Positions 32,441 through 41,791 of a stretch of DNA of 64,000 nt are shown here, in pieces. Location: the NCBI RefSeq assembly GCF_000964545.1, contig NZ_BBVD01000005.1:1-64000 (forward strand). Reading direction: 5' to 3'. Below the pieces are notes generated by a model. It searched no databases. It had not been told where the DNA came from and was given only the letters and a program-made list of their open reading frames with translations. Source of the stretch: Comamonas thiooxydans (GTDB lineage Bacteria; Pseudomonadota; Gammaproteobacteria; Burkholderiales; Burkholderiaceae_C). The number at the start of each line of letters is the position of its first letter. Position 1 is the first letter of the stretch. Both the position numbers and the translations under genes were made by a program.

Positions 32441-33964
32441 CTATTGGGCCGTTGGCATGGCGAATTCCGCGCCTTTGCCAATGCTCTCGGGCCAACGCTG
32501 CATGACGGATTTCTGTTTGGTGTAGAAGCGCACCCCCTCCTCCCCATAGGCATGCATATCGCCAAACAGGCTCTTCTTCCACCCACCAAAGCCGTGCCAG
32601 GCCATGGGCACCGGAATGGGTACGTTGATACCTACCATGCCAACCTGGATACGCCGAGTGAATTCCCGAGCCACATTGCCATCGCGGGTGAAACATGCAA
32701 CGCCATTGCCAAACTCATGCTTGTTGACGAGTTGCACTGCGGCGGAGAAATCAGCGACTCGAACACATGACAGCACGGGGCCGAAGATCTCTTCCCGGTA
32801 GATGCTCATTTCCGGCGTAACCTGGTCGAACAACGTGCCCCCCATCCAAAAGCCGTTGGCGCACCCCTCTCCGGCAGCAGCGCCCAGGAAGGTACGGCCA
32901 TCAACGAGCAGTTGTGCCCCCTCCTTAACGCCCTGCTCGATATAGCTGCTGATACGCGCATGCGCCGCAGGAGTCACGATGGGGCCCATCTCTGCCGCCA
33001 AATTGGTGCCATTGAGCACTTTCAATGCTCTGGTTCGTTCCTCCAATCTGGGCATGAGCTTGTCAGCGACGTCGCCTACGAGGACTGCGACAGAGATGGC
33101 CATGCAGCGCTCCCCCGCTGAACCATAGCCCGCACCGATCAGTGCATCCACGGCCTGGTCGATATCGGCATCTGGCATCACCACCATATGGTTTTTGGCA
33201 CCTCCCAGCGCCTGCACGCGCTTGCCATGGCGCGCACCGGTTTCATAGATGTAGTTGGCGATCGGGGTAGAGCCGACAAAGCTCAGCGCCTTCACGTCAG
33301 GGTGCTCCAGCAGCGCATCTACAACCTCTTTGTCTCCTTGCACAACGTTGAACACGCCGTCGGGCAAGCCCGACTGTTTCAACAGATCGGCTATGAACAA
33401 ACTCGGGCTGGGGTCAATGGGGCTAGGCTTGAGCACGAAGCAATTGCCGGCGGCAATGGCCACGGGAAACATCCACATGGGCACCATGACGGGAAAATTG
33501 AAAGGTGTCACACCAGCGACGACGCCAAGTGGCTGGCGCAGAGTCCAGTTATCAATACCGGTACTGACTTGATCGGTAAAGTCGCCTTTGAGGAGTTGGG
33601 GAATTCCACATGAGAACTCGACGATATCGATGCCCCGTGCCACCTCGCCTTGAGCATCAGTAAAAACCTTGCCATGCTCGGCCGTGATGAGTGCGGCGAG
33701 TTCGTCCTTATTGCGATTGAGCAGTTCCAGGAGCTTGAACAGTACGCGCGCGCGACGTATGGGCGGGGTGTCCGCCCATCGCGGAAATGCAGACTGCGCA
33801 GCAGCAACGGCAGCCTCCACGTCCTGAGCCGTACCCAGACGCACTTGGCGGCTAACGGCGCCGGTGGCGGGGTTGTAGATGGGTTGCTTACGCGTGCCGT
33901 TGCCAGAGATGTGAGCGCCGCCTATGTAGTGGGCGATTTCCGTTCTGTTACTGATGTCAGTCAT
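32441..33964 (-). CDS. mmsA: CoA-acylating methylmalonate-semialdehyde dehydrogenase
   Basis: A 507-residue aldehyde dehydrogenase of the MmsA type: AHYIGGAHISGNGTRKQPIY, GVVAGVTPFNFPVMVPMWMF (NAD-binding motif), KALSFVGSTPIANYIY and the catalytic Cys in GSAGERCMAIS. A C-terminal GINVPIPVPMAWHGFGGWK is specific to this subfamily. It converts (methyl)malonate semialdehyde to propionyl- or acetyl-CoA. The start at 33964 has AGGAGTTTCACC before it. It is the last gene of a minus-strand carboxylate catabolism cluster; propionyl-CoA synthetase (59925-61817) lies elsewhere. Confidence 0.93.
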   Translation of the reverse strand: MTDISNRTEIAHYIGGAHISGNGTRKQPIYNPATGAVSRQVRLGTAQDVEAAVAAAQSAFPRWADTPPIRRARVLFKLLELLNRNKDELAALITAEHGKVFTDAQGEVARGIDIVEFSCGIPQLLKGDFTDQVSTGIDNWTLRQPLGVVAGVTPFNFPVMVPMWMFPVAIAAGNCFVLKPSPIDPSPSLFIADLLKQSGLPDGVFNVVQGDKEVVDALLEHPDVKALSFVGSTPIANYIYETGARHGKRVQALGGAKNHMVVMPDADIDQAVDALIGAGYGSAGERCMAISVAVLVGDVADKLMPRLEERTRALKVLNGTNLAAEMGPIVTPAAHARISSYIEQGVKEGAQLLVDGRTFLGAAAGEGCANGFWMGGTLFDQVTPEMSIYREEIFGPVLSCVRVADFSAAVQLVNKHEFGNGVACFTRDGNVAREFTRRIQVGMVGINVPIPVPMAWHGFGGWKKSLFGDMHAYGEEGVRFYTKQKSVMQRWPESIGKGAEFAMPTAQ

Positions 33965-34019
33965 GGTGAAACTCCTATTCGGTGGAAAAAGAAACCCGTC
34001 GAATGACGAATGCCTGTGT

Positions 34020-34512
34020 TCAGAAAGGCTCACACGCCAGCGTGCTTTCATTGCCTTTGATGACGATGTCGCGCAAGCCTGGAACGTTTGAAAGGATGCG
34101 GATGGTGTAGAAGTGCGGTGTGGAGATCTTTGTACTCAGTAAGGCCGTATCTATCTTCTGGCGCGCCAGCATGTCCAGTGCTGGCAGCAGCGGACACAAT
34201 GCAAAGCTCATGCTGGCGCTGTTGAGCATTTCCGTGCACGCCGCGCCGATGCTGGGCAGACCTTGGCCGCCAAAGGCGGGGGGCTGCAACCCTCTTCCAT
34301 CGACTGCAGCTAAGCCCATTTGAAGCCGGGCAAGGTGCTCACCGAGCCATCGGCCAAGGCAGCGGGGTTTTGTCCCCCAACTGCAATTCGGCGCAGGCTT
34401 GGGCCGTCTCCGGCATGACTTCTTCCAGCCCCTGCAGTCGCGCGGTTGCGTCTAGCCCAGCAAGTTCCTTCATGCAACACAGCATGTCGTCAATGGGGGC
34501 TTGGTAAGTCAT
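34020..34512 (-). pseudogene. Acyl-CoA dehydrogenase with large internal deletion
   Basis: The 5' part (MTYQAPIDDMLCCMKELAGL, DATARLQGLEEVMPETAQAC) is the N-terminal extension typical of the larger acyl-CoA dehydrogenases in this family. After a frame change it continues LQPPAFGGQGLPSIGAACTE and MLNSASMSFALCPLL. It then jumps straight to the C-terminal helix region ISTPHFYTIRILSNVPGLRD and ends. The flavin and catalytic-base part is missing, about 400 residues. It lies between the symporter and mmsA in the same direction, so the cluster has lost this step unless another copy acts. Confidence 0.75.
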
Positions 34513-34535
34513 GTCCTTGCTTATCTTCCGTACGT

Positions 34536-36104
34536 TCAATGAGATACAGAGGCAATGCCTACGGCGGTTTCCGCGCGCACCTCCTGCGCAGGAAACCCAG
34601 CTTTGTCCTGCGCGGCGCGCGGCGAGCGGTCCATGAGGGATACCACGACGATCACCACGAATGCCAACGGCATCGAAATCAGTGTGGGGTAGTCATAGGG
34701 AAATACCGGCGCAGAGAAATGGAAGATGCGCACCCATACCGCAGGCGAGAGCACTACCAAAGCAAGAGCTACGCTCAGCCCTACCAGGCCGCCGGCCAAG
34801 GCACCACGGGTCGTCAGGCTGCGCCAGTACATCGACATGAGCAACACTGGAAAGTTGGCGGATGCAGCGATGCTGAAGGCAAGGGCCACCAGGAAAGCCA
34901 CGTTCTGATCTCGAAAGAGCAGGCCCAGCACGATGGCTACCATGCCGATGCCAATGGAGGCCAGACGGTTCACGCGCATGGCCTCACTGGGGGAAACATG
35001 GTCGTTCTTGTAGACCTTTGCATACAGGTCATGCGCAATAGCGGAGGCACCGGCCAGCGTCAATCCACTGACCACCGCGAGAATGGTGGCGAACGATACG
35101 GCAGCCAGCAGGCCGAACAGCAAGTTGCCGCCCAGCGCGGTCGCCAGGTGCATGATGGGCATATTTGAGCCACCCAGCACAGGGCCGCCCACCTTGCCGT
35201 CCACGTAGAATGCGGGGTAGTTCGGCAGGATGGCCATTGCACTGAGACCCAGAAAGCAGATGATCACAAAGAACGCGCCCATCAAGCCTGTGGCGACGAA
35301 AACCGATTTGCGGGCCGCGCGCGCATTGGGCACGGTGAAGAAACGCATCATGATGTGAGGCAGGCCCGCAATGCCAAAGACTAGGGAGACGGCCAGTGAC
35401 AAGCCGGAGATCGGATTCGCCATGAGCTTCCAGGGCCCTTTCATCGCTTCGCCAGCCTGATGGTTGTTGGCAGCAGCCGCCAATAAGGACGAGAAGTCGA
35501 AATTAAAGTAGCGCAAAGCAAGCACCATCAGCACGATGCCGTTGCCCAGCATCAGCACGGCCTTGATGATCTGCACCCAGGTCGTTGCAACCATGCCGCC
35601 GACCACGACATACACCATCATCAGCAGACCAACGGCAATGACGGCATAGGTGTAGTCGATGCCAAACAGTAGCTGCACCAACTGTCCGGCGCCAACCATC
35701 TGCACAATGAGGTAGAACAGCACCACGGTCAGCGAACTGATCGCGGTGAAGATGCGCGTACTGCGCTCATCCAAGCGGTAGGAAACGATGTCGCTCAGCG
35801 TATAGCGCCCCAGGTTGCGCAGGCGCTCAGCAATCAGAAACATGATCATGGGCCAGCCCATGAAGGCACACACCGCGTAGATCAGCGAGTCGAAGCCGTT
35901 GGAGAATGCCAAGCTGGAGATACCCAGCAATGTGGCTGCAGACATGTAGTCGCCCACGATTGCCATTCCATTCTGGGTCCCAGTGATACCGCCACCTGCA
36001 GTGTAAAACTCCGAGGTGGAACGCGTGCGGTTTGATGCCCAGTAGGTGATGCCTAGCGTGATGGCGACAAAACCAGCGAAGATCAGGATGGCCTGCGTGT
36101 TCAT
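34536..36104 (-). CDS. ActP-like sodium:solute (monocarboxylate) symporter
   Basis: A 522-residue SSS-family transporter with about 13 membrane segments. Recognisable parts are SEFYTAGGGITGTQNGMAIV, GDYMSAATLLGISSLAFSNG (sodium-site region), GLPHIMMRFFTVPNARAARK and GGNLLFGLLAAVSFATILAV. It resembles acetate/pyruvate symporter ActP, so the substrate is probably a short carboxylate. Its ATG overlaps the TGA of the upstream DUF485 gene, the usual yjcH-actP arrangement. A short ORF precedes the start in frame (36134), but 36104 fits the family. Confidence 0.9.
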   Translation of the reverse strand: MNTQAILIFAGFVAITLGITYWASNRTRSTSEFYTAGGGITGTQNGMAIVGDYMSAATLLGISSLAFSNGFDSLIYAVCAFMGWPMIMFLIAERLRNLGRYTLSDIVSYRLDERSTRIFTAISSLTVVLFYLIVQMVGAGQLVQLLFGIDYTYAVIAVGLLMMVYVVVGGMVATTWVQIIKAVLMLGNGIVLMVLALRYFNFDFSSLLAAAANNHQAGEAMKGPWKLMANPISGLSLAVSLVFGIAGLPHIMMRFFTVPNARAARKSVFVATGLMGAFFVIICFLGLSAMAILPNYPAFYVDGKVGGPVLGGSNMPIMHLATALGGNLLFGLLAAVSFATILAVVSGLTLAGASAIAHDLYAKVYKNDHVSPSEAMRVNRLASIGIGMVAIVLGLLFRDQNVAFLVALAFSIAASANFPVLLMSMYWRSLTTRGALAGGLVGLSVALALVVLSPAVWVRIFHFSAPVFPYDYPTLISMPLAFVVIVVVSLMDRSPRAAQDKAGFPAQEVRAETAVGIASVSH

Positions 36105-36418
36105 GTTTGCAACCCCGACAGCAGCCGCGTGCACTGAGCGTCGAAGCGTGTATTAGCAATGTGGATATAAATGCCCGTTAGCCCCCATGACAACGCGATC
36201 AGCCCGGTGGCGCATGCCACGCCGCTGGTAAGCGTTCCCTCGCGGTTCAAAGGCACGGCCAGACTGGCAGGCGACATCACTGCAGCCAGAATGAAGGCCA
36301 TACACAGTCCCAGGCATACGCTGGCAAAGGCAAATGCCACGCGGCGGCGCTGGGTTTTGAGTTGTTCGTAGCCAGGGTGGCCGGGCAGCCGCCGGCATAT
36401 TTCTTCATTCGATAGCAT
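36101..36418 (-). CDS. DUF485-family small membrane protein
   Basis: A 105-residue protein with two membrane segments (VAFAFASVCLGLCMAFILAA and GVACATGLIALSWGLTGIYI) joined by a short loop. The N terminus has the RLPGHPGYEQL motif seen in DUF485/YjcH. It overlaps the symporter gene by four bases (ATGA) and probably helps or regulates it. Confidence 0.85.
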   Translation of the reverse strand: MLSNEEICRRLPGHPGYEQLKTQRRRVAFAFASVCLGLCMAFILAAVMSPASLAVPLNREGTLTSGVACATGLIALSWGLTGIYIHIANTRFDAQCTRLLSGLQT

Positions 36419-36459
36419 GCTTGTCTCCGTTGTTGTTGCGGGTTGGCAGGCGACCAGAA

Positions 36460-37254
36460 TCAGTGGCCCAGTTGCACCTTGTGTGCCCTCTTGTTGACGA
36501 ACTCGCCCAGGCGCTGCTGTACGTCATGCCCCTGCTGGATCATGGCCATGACCAGCCCTTCGGTGAACAAACCATCCGTGGCCGACATGTCCGCAATGCG
36601 GCTGATGGCACTGACGATGGCGTAGTTGGATAGCGCCGCGTTGCCAGCGATCTTTTTCGCCAGGGAAAGTGCCAATTCAGAGGCTGGTGTATCGCCCTTG
36701 GCGGAGTCGCAGACGTAGTGGGCCAGACCGAGTTGACGGCCTTCCTGCGCATCGATGACCCGGCCCGTGAGCATCATCTCAACCATGCGGGGGGCGGAGA
36801 TGATGCGCGCCGTGCGCACAGTGGCACCGCCGCCAGTGAAGATGCCACGTGTTCCCTCGGGCAACGCAAAGAAGGTGCCGCTGTCGGCCACACGGACATG
36901 GGCCGCGCTGGCAAGTTCCAGCCCACCGCCTACTACGGCGCCTTGCAGGCAGGCGACCACAGGGATGCCACCATGCTGGATCTTGTCGAACGCGCGGTGC
37001 CAGCCCTGACACACGCGCATGAATTCAACGCCGCTGCGCTCCTTGTCATGGTGCTCCTTCAAATCGAGCCCGGCACAGAAATGCTCACCCTTGGCCATTA
37101 GAAGGACGACGCGGATGTGGCTGGGAATAGCCGAAAAATAGGCATCGATGGCCGCAATCGCTTCCTCGTTCAGCGCATTGCGCTTGTGCTCCATGTTCAG
37201 GGTAACGATGCCGACGTCGTCCTGCTCGGACGTCAGCAAAAGAGGGGTAGACAT
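36460..37254 (-). CDS. Enoyl-CoA hydratase/isomerase family protein
   Basis: A 264-residue crotonase: VGIVTLNMEHKRNALNEEAI, GEHFCAGLDLKEH (oxyanion hole), ACLQGAVVGGGLELASAAHV (second oxyanion Gly) and FALPEGTRGIFTGGGATVRT with a conserved Glu. It should hydrate a 2-enoyl-CoA. The start at 37254 follows AAGGAGTTCTTTCT. It is the second gene of the cluster, between the acyl-CoA ligase and DUF485. The exact substrate cannot be read from sequence. Confidence 0.9.
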   Translation of the reverse strand: MSTPLLLTSEQDDVGIVTLNMEHKRNALNEEAIAAIDAYFSAIPSHIRVVLLMAKGEHFCAGLDLKEHHDKERSGVEFMRVCQGWHRAFDKIQHGGIPVVACLQGAVVGGGLELASAAHVRVADSGTFFALPEGTRGIFTGGGATVRTARIISAPRMVEMMLTGRVIDAQEGRQLGLAHYVCDSAKGDTPASELALSLAKKIAGNAALSNYAIVSAISRIADMSATDGLFTEGLVMAMIQQGHDVQQRLGEFVNKRAHKVQLGH

Positions 37255-37308
37255 AGAAAGAACTCCTTGCAAGCGGTGAAATGGGTAACGAATGGGGATA
37301 GGGACGGA

Positions 37309-38901
37309 TCACGTCGCCAGCGCACGCAGCGCTGTTTTCTGAATCTTTCCGGTGGCCGTCATCGGCATGTGATCTATGAACACCACCCTGTCGGGAATGG
37401 ACCACTTCGCCACACGCCCTTGGTAGCGCGCAAGAATCCGTTCAGCCGATCGCTCCGCGCCCGCCTTAGGCACGACGAACAGCACCGGGCGTTCACCCCA
37501 CTTTTCGTTGGCCTCGGCAATGCAGGCTGCCAACTCGACACCGGACTCTTCCATCGCGATGTTTTCAATCTCTATGGATGAGATCCACTCTCCGCCTGAC
37601 TTGATGACATCCTTGCGGCGATCCGTGATGCGCATGTAGCCGTCCGCATCCATGCTGCCGACGTCTCCGGTACAGAACCATCCGTCTTCGATCGCGGGCT
37701 CAGTCTTGCCGTAGTAGCGAGAGATGACCCAGTTGCCCTGAACCATCAGGTGCCCAGTTGAAACTCCATCGTGGGGCAATCGATTGCCAGCATCGTCCAC
37801 CACCTTGAATCTCGCACCAAACAAGGGCCGCCCTTGCGACGCCAGCACCTGCAGGGCTTCGTCGCCAGACAGCGACGCATGCTGGGGAAGCAATTGGCAC
37901 ACCGTTCCTAGAGGGGACACCTCCGTCATACCCCAGGCGTGGCGCACCGTGACATTACGGGCACCAAAAGCCGCAATCATGTGAGGCGGGCATGCCGCGC
38001 CACCGATGAGGATGCGCTGGAGCGTGCTGAAGGCTAGTCCGTGGTTTTCGGCATGGTCCAACACGCCTTTCCATACAGTTGGAACGCCGGCCGACAACGT
38101 CACCCCTGCTCGCTCGCACAGAGCGTACAGGCGCTCCCCCTGCATGTTCGATCCCGGCAAGACAATCTTGGCCCCGGACATCAAGGCTGAATACGGCAAA
38201 CCCCAAGCATTGACATGAAACATGGGCACCAATGGCATCACGGCATCTCTGGCCGAGATGGCGACGGCGTTGGGATGGCTGGACGCATAGGCGTGCAGCA
38301 CAGTTGATCGATGGGAGTACAGGGCCCCCTTTGGCGCTCCAGTGGTGCCGGACGTGTAGCACAGCCCACACGCGGTATTTTCATCAAAGACCGGCCATTC
38401 AAAGCCACGGGTGTCGTTGCCAAGCCAGGAGCCGTAGTTGTCCCCAGCGCTTCCTCCACCTGCACCTTCGCTCAACAGCACCCAATGCGCCACTGACGGG
38501 CACTGAGGGCGCAAGAAATCGACCAGCTCTGTGAATTGCGCGTCGTAGAACAGAACGCTGTCCTGCGCATCATTGATGATGAAGGTGATTTGCTCACGAC
38601 TCAGCCGCGGATTAACCGTGTGGCAAATCACGCCGATACCAGCCGTGGCATAGTAGATTTCCAGATGGCGATAGGTATTCCATGCCAATGTCGCCACCCT
38701 CTGACCTGGCTGCACTTCATGTCGCGTCATACCGATGGCCAGATCCATCACTCTTTCACCGAATTCACGGTACGAGTACGTGTGCAACCCACCATCGTCA
38801 AGTGCCGTTAAAATCTGCTGATCTCCGCTATTTTCAAGGGCATACGTTAGGATTGAACTGATAAGCAGCGGCATGCGCATCATGTTTCCAAGCCGTTCCA
38901 T
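37309..38901 (-). CDS. Acyl-CoA synthetase (AMP-forming)
   Basis: A 530-residue ANL-superfamily ligase. Motifs: CYTSGTTGAPKGALYSHRS (P-loop), AWGMTEVSPLGTV (A5), GWFCTGDVGSMDADGYMRIT (A7), DRRKDVIKSGGEWISS (hinge) and the catalytic Lys in TATGKIQKTALRAL. It activates a carboxylic acid to its CoA ester with ATP; medium-chain acids are likely by similarity. The start at 38901 has AAGGAGACAACGAC before it. It is the first gene of the minus-strand cluster, divergent from an AraC-type regulator 77 bases away, which probably controls it. Confidence 0.9.
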   Translation of the reverse strand: MERLGNMMRMPLLISSILTYALENSGDQQILTALDDGGLHTYSYREFGERVMDLAIGMTRHEVQPGQRVATLAWNTYRHLEIYYATAGIGVICHTVNPRLSREQITFIINDAQDSVLFYDAQFTELVDFLRPQCPSVAHWVLLSEGAGGGSAGDNYGSWLGNDTRGFEWPVFDENTACGLCYTSGTTGAPKGALYSHRSTVLHAYASSHPNAVAISARDAVMPLVPMFHVNAWGLPYSALMSGAKIVLPGSNMQGERLYALCERAGVTLSAGVPTVWKGVLDHAENHGLAFSTLQRILIGGAACPPHMIAAFGARNVTVRHAWGMTEVSPLGTVCQLLPQHASLSGDEALQVLASQGRPLFGARFKVVDDAGNRLPHDGVSTGHLMVQGNWVISRYYGKTEPAIEDGWFCTGDVGSMDADGYMRITDRRKDVIKSGGEWISSIEIENIAMEESGVELAACIAEANEKWGERPVLFVVPKAGAERSAERILARYQGRVAKWSIPDRVVFIDHMPMTATGKIQKTALRALAT

Positions 38902-38978
38902 GTCGTTGTCTCCTTTTCCTTTATTCAGAGCATAGGTACAAGGCGCTCCCCATCCAATTGCCAATGGCGACTTGAAAC

Positions 38979-40073
38979 ATGCAAAAAGTGACAATCGCAC
39001 CAGATCCCCTGGAATGGCCTCAAACGGATGCAGAGGATGGCAGAAGTACCTCGACGGCAACTGTTTCACTCGATTTGGTGCAGGATCTGCTGCAAAGCCT
39101 GCGGGCGCTTTGCTCTGAACAAGCTTTGGATCGCTGCCTGAAAGAGGCTGGAATCGTCAAGGAATTCATCAGTCACCCTGGCGCTCGGCTCACACACGAT
39201 CAGCTCGTTGGGCTTTATCAGAAAAGCGCAGGCGCAACGGGCGATGAAATGATGGGTTTATGGAGCCGCCCCATACGAACCGGCTCCCTGAAATACATCA
39301 TCCGGGTGCTCATGGATGCGCCCACAATCGATGTGGCGCTATATCGCTTCACACAGTTCTGGAACCTGCTGCTGGACGACTATCGCTTGAATTTTGGACA
39401 AGCTGAAACCACACTGCGCCTGGACCTGATCCCCCGTTCACCCGAGGCGAGGGTGAACCGCTTCGGCCACGCACTGATGTTGAAGCTCACGCACGGCATC
39501 GTTTCATGGCTCGTCGGCCGGGAGGTTCCTGTTTACAGCGTGGGGCTCGCATTTCCGCGTCCCTCCTTTGCCGCCGACTATCCGATCCTGTTCCCGGCCC
39601 CCATTGATTTCGATGGCAAGCACTCGCAGATCACCTTTGGTGCCGAGCTAGGGAAAATTCGGCCCGTACGCAGTGCAGCTGACGTACGGACCTTTCTTGC
39701 ACGAGCACCCCGCGATTGGATATTCACCTCCTACCACGAACACGCTATACGGCTAAAAGTGCGCGAGTTGTTGCACGCAGATCTGGGAAGAACGCTGGAC
39801 GACGTTTCAAGCCGACTGCACATGTCCTCGCGAACATTGATCCGCAAATTGCAAGAGGAAGGTCTGTCCTTCCAGGGCATCAAGGATGAACTGCGCAGGG
39901 ACTTGGCCATCCTGAACCTTGTACGTAACGACGTTTCTCTGGCTGAGATCTCCTATGCCCTGGGCTTCAGCACTCCTGCTGTTTTTCACCGTGCCTTTCG
40001 TCACTGGACGGGTATGACTCCGGGCACATACCGGACTGCGCAGCGAAGCATCTCCCAAATAACCAAGCCATGA
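38979..40073 (+). CDS. AraC-family transcriptional regulator (OruR/ArgR-like N-domain)
   Basis: A 364-residue regulator. The N-terminal ~240 residues are the AraC-binding-2 type domain (LTHDQLVGLYQKSAGATGDE, GSLKYIIRVLMDAPTIDVAL). The C-terminal HTH pair is clear: GRTLDDVSSRLHMSSRTLIR, KLQEEGLSFQGIKDELRRDL, LAEISYALGFSTPAVFHRAF, RHWTGMTPGTYR. It is divergent from the acyl-CoA ligase cluster and is the likely activator of it. The effector is probably a carboxylate or its CoA ester (inference). Confidence 0.9.
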   Translation: MQKVTIAPDPLEWPQTDAEDGRSTSTATVSLDLVQDLLQSLRALCSEQALDRCLKEAGIVKEFISHPGARLTHDQLVGLYQKSAGATGDEMMGLWSRPIRTGSLKYIIRVLMDAPTIDVALYRFTQFWNLLLDDYRLNFGQAETTLRLDLIPRSPEARVNRFGHALMLKLTHGIVSWLVGREVPVYSVGLAFPRPSFAADYPILFPAPIDFDGKHSQITFGAELGKIRPVRSAADVRTFLARAPRDWIFTSYHEHAIRLKVRELLHADLGRTLDDVSSRLHMSSRTLIRKLQEEGLSFQGIKDELRRDLAILNLVRNDVSLAEISYALGFSTPAVFHRAFRHWTGMTPGTYRTAQRSISQITKP

Positions 40074-40359
40074 CGTCAGTCATGCAGCCTGAAGCCCGCC
40101 ACTGCGTACCGTTGTGGCCTGTTGCCCCAACCGCTGTTAGAGAGCAGGCTTCTACAGTGTGAATCTCATGTCCGCACTGACCGTCAGTTACCAGGCGATG
40201 GACGATGGTCCCGACCGTATTGGCGGCAATGTCCTTGACGATCTGCGCCAATTCCTGATTTTTCAGGCTTGAATTGACTACCCATCGTCCAAACATGGGT
40301 GTTCAGTCATTGGCTGGCATTCCAGACTCGGTACTCCAACACCAATCAGGAGACTGGCA

Positions 40360-40887
40360 ATGAGTGACTCGGTTCTGGAGCAACTTCAGCAGCGTTTGCA
40401 GCATCTTGAGGATATTCAGTCGATACAGGCTTTGAAGGCCCGGTACTTGCGAGCCTGCGATCAGAAGCAGCCGAATGCCATGCGTGAGTGCTTTGTGGAA
40501 CATGGCGCAGTTATCGAGGCCGATGGTTTTCCGGCTTTTACGGATCGCGAAGAATGGGTTGAAACCTTCACCAGGCTGGCGGTTGCCAACCCGTCCATCC
40601 AGGACATGCACCACGGCCACAACCCTCAGATCAGCTTCACGGGAGCTGATAGTGCAAAAGGCTTGTGGGATCTGGAGTTCTGCCAGGTCAATGTCAAGGA
40701 ACGCACCATCGTCAATCTCTCAGGTCAGTACAGTGATGAGTACGAGCGCATCAACGGGTGCTGGCAGATCCGTACCATGCGCTTTGCGCGGGGATCATTT
40801 GTCATGCGCCAGGTCGATGCAGGCGGCATTGAAAGAGTCATTGCCCTGGGCAAGCCTCCGGCAGCTGGATTCATTGAAAACAACTGA
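40360..40887 (+). CDS. SnoaL-like (NTF2-fold) protein
   Basis: A 175-residue NTF2-fold protein: LEDIQSIQALKARYLRACDQ (first helix of the SnoaL_4 type), FTDREEWVETF, QDMHHGHNPQISFTGADSAK and YSDEYERINGCWQIRTMRFA. Members include dehydratases, isomerases and steroid- or aromatic-pathway enzymes, as well as non-enzymatic binders. CAGGAGACTGGCA precedes the ATG. It stands alone and is followed by a strong terminator, so the partner pathway is unknown. Confidence 0.85.
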   Translation: MSDSVLEQLQQRLQHLEDIQSIQALKARYLRACDQKQPNAMRECFVEHGAVIEADGFPAFTDREEWVETFTRLAVANPSIQDMHHGHNPQISFTGADSAKGLWDLEFCQVNVKERTIVNLSGQYSDEYERINGCWQIRTMRFARGSFVMRQVDAGGIERVIALGKPPAAGFIENN

Positions 40888-40911
40888 TCCTTGCTCTGTT
40901 GCAAACAGCAA

Positions 40912-40945
40912 AAAGCCCGATACAGCCAATGCCATATCGGGCTTT
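40912..40945. terminator. Bidirectional terminator
   Basis: AAAGCCCGATA and TATCGGGCTTT form a perfect 11-bp stem with a 12-base loop, with A and T runs on the outer sides. It serves the converging SnoaL-like and OmpA-like genes. Confidence 0.85.
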
Positions 40946-40965
40946 GTGCAAGAGAACTGGGTTTA

Positions 40966-41490
40966 TCAGTTAGCCAGAATCACTTCCACACGGCGAGCTT
41001 CGGCATTGGAGCCGTCGGCCTGAGATTGCTCGGGCTTCTTCAGCTCGACCTTGTCTTCTGCCACGCCCAGTGCCACCAGGGCGGCCTGGACGGCTTGCGC
41101 ACGTTGCTTGGCCAGCTCCGCGTTGATTTCAGCACTGCCGGTTGCATCATGGAAACCGGAGATCACGGCGCGCTTGCCTTCGGCCACGCCCTTGACCACA
41201 TCGCTCAGCGCTTCGTTGGCGCCAGCGGCCACTTCCGCCTTGCCCGAGACAAAGTAGAACTTGACCACACCGTTTTCCACGATCACGCGGGCAGTTTCTT
41301 CAACCACCACCACAGGCACGTTGGTCGCGCTGGGTGCGGACACTGCTGCTTCGGCCTTGGGAGCATGGGAAATGCCGCGCTTGTAGACGACGGTGCCGAC
41401 GACGGTGGAGACAACCAGAGCGATCAGGGCAAACAGAAAACCCAGGGCAAAGCGTTGTTGGCTATCGTCGTCAGAGCTGTTGAAGGACAT
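40966..41490 (-). CDS. OmpA-domain membrane protein
   Basis: A 174-residue protein with a short cytoplasmic start, one membrane segment (about residues 14-35, ALGFLFALIALVVSTVVGTV), a linker, and a C-terminal OmpA-like domain (GVVKFYFVSGKAEVAAGANE, AVISGFHDATGSAEINAELA, KQRAQAVQAALVALGV). The canonical TDNxG site is replaced by HDATGSAEIN, as in other inner-membrane OmpA-like proteins. It probably binds peptidoglycan from an inner-membrane anchor. Confidence 0.85.
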   Translation of the reverse strand: MSFNSSDDDSQQRFALGFLFALIALVVSTVVGTVVYKRGISHAPKAEAAVSAPSATNVPVVVVEETARVIVENGVVKFYFVSGKAEVAAGANEALSDVVKGVAEGKRAVISGFHDATGSAEINAELAKQRAQAVQAALVALGVAEDKVELKKPEQSQADGSNAEARRVEVILAN

Positions 41491-41791
41491 GAATGAAATC
41501 TCCGTATTTGCGGGTGATTATGAAATTACGAAACCTGTATTCATGACACTTTGCAGCCCGGCTACATGCTTCAGGCTGACAAAGCGACAAAACCACGCAT
41601 TCTAGAGGTTTGCCGTGAAACGCCCTAACTGCTGCTCTCACAGCAATCGCAAAAAAGATTCAAATTTCAGCCGTTTCACACCGGGAAAGCGTTGCTTTTA
41701 CGCCTTCGTGTGTGCACAGGTGCACCGACGGCGCGTCCGCGCGTTATATATCAAAGTCAATTCAGCTCTGAATCCGGTTCGAGGAGTTTCC
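41491..41791. other. Intergenic region between divergent genes
   Basis: About 300 bases of promoter region for both flanking genes. A palindromic GTGCACAGGTGCAC occurs near 41714. No gene was recognised. Confidence 0.4.

Noticed and set aside
40169..40273. 34-codon ORF before the SnoaL-like gene
   Set aside because: ATG frame without a clear ribosome site or conservation signal, so left unannotated.
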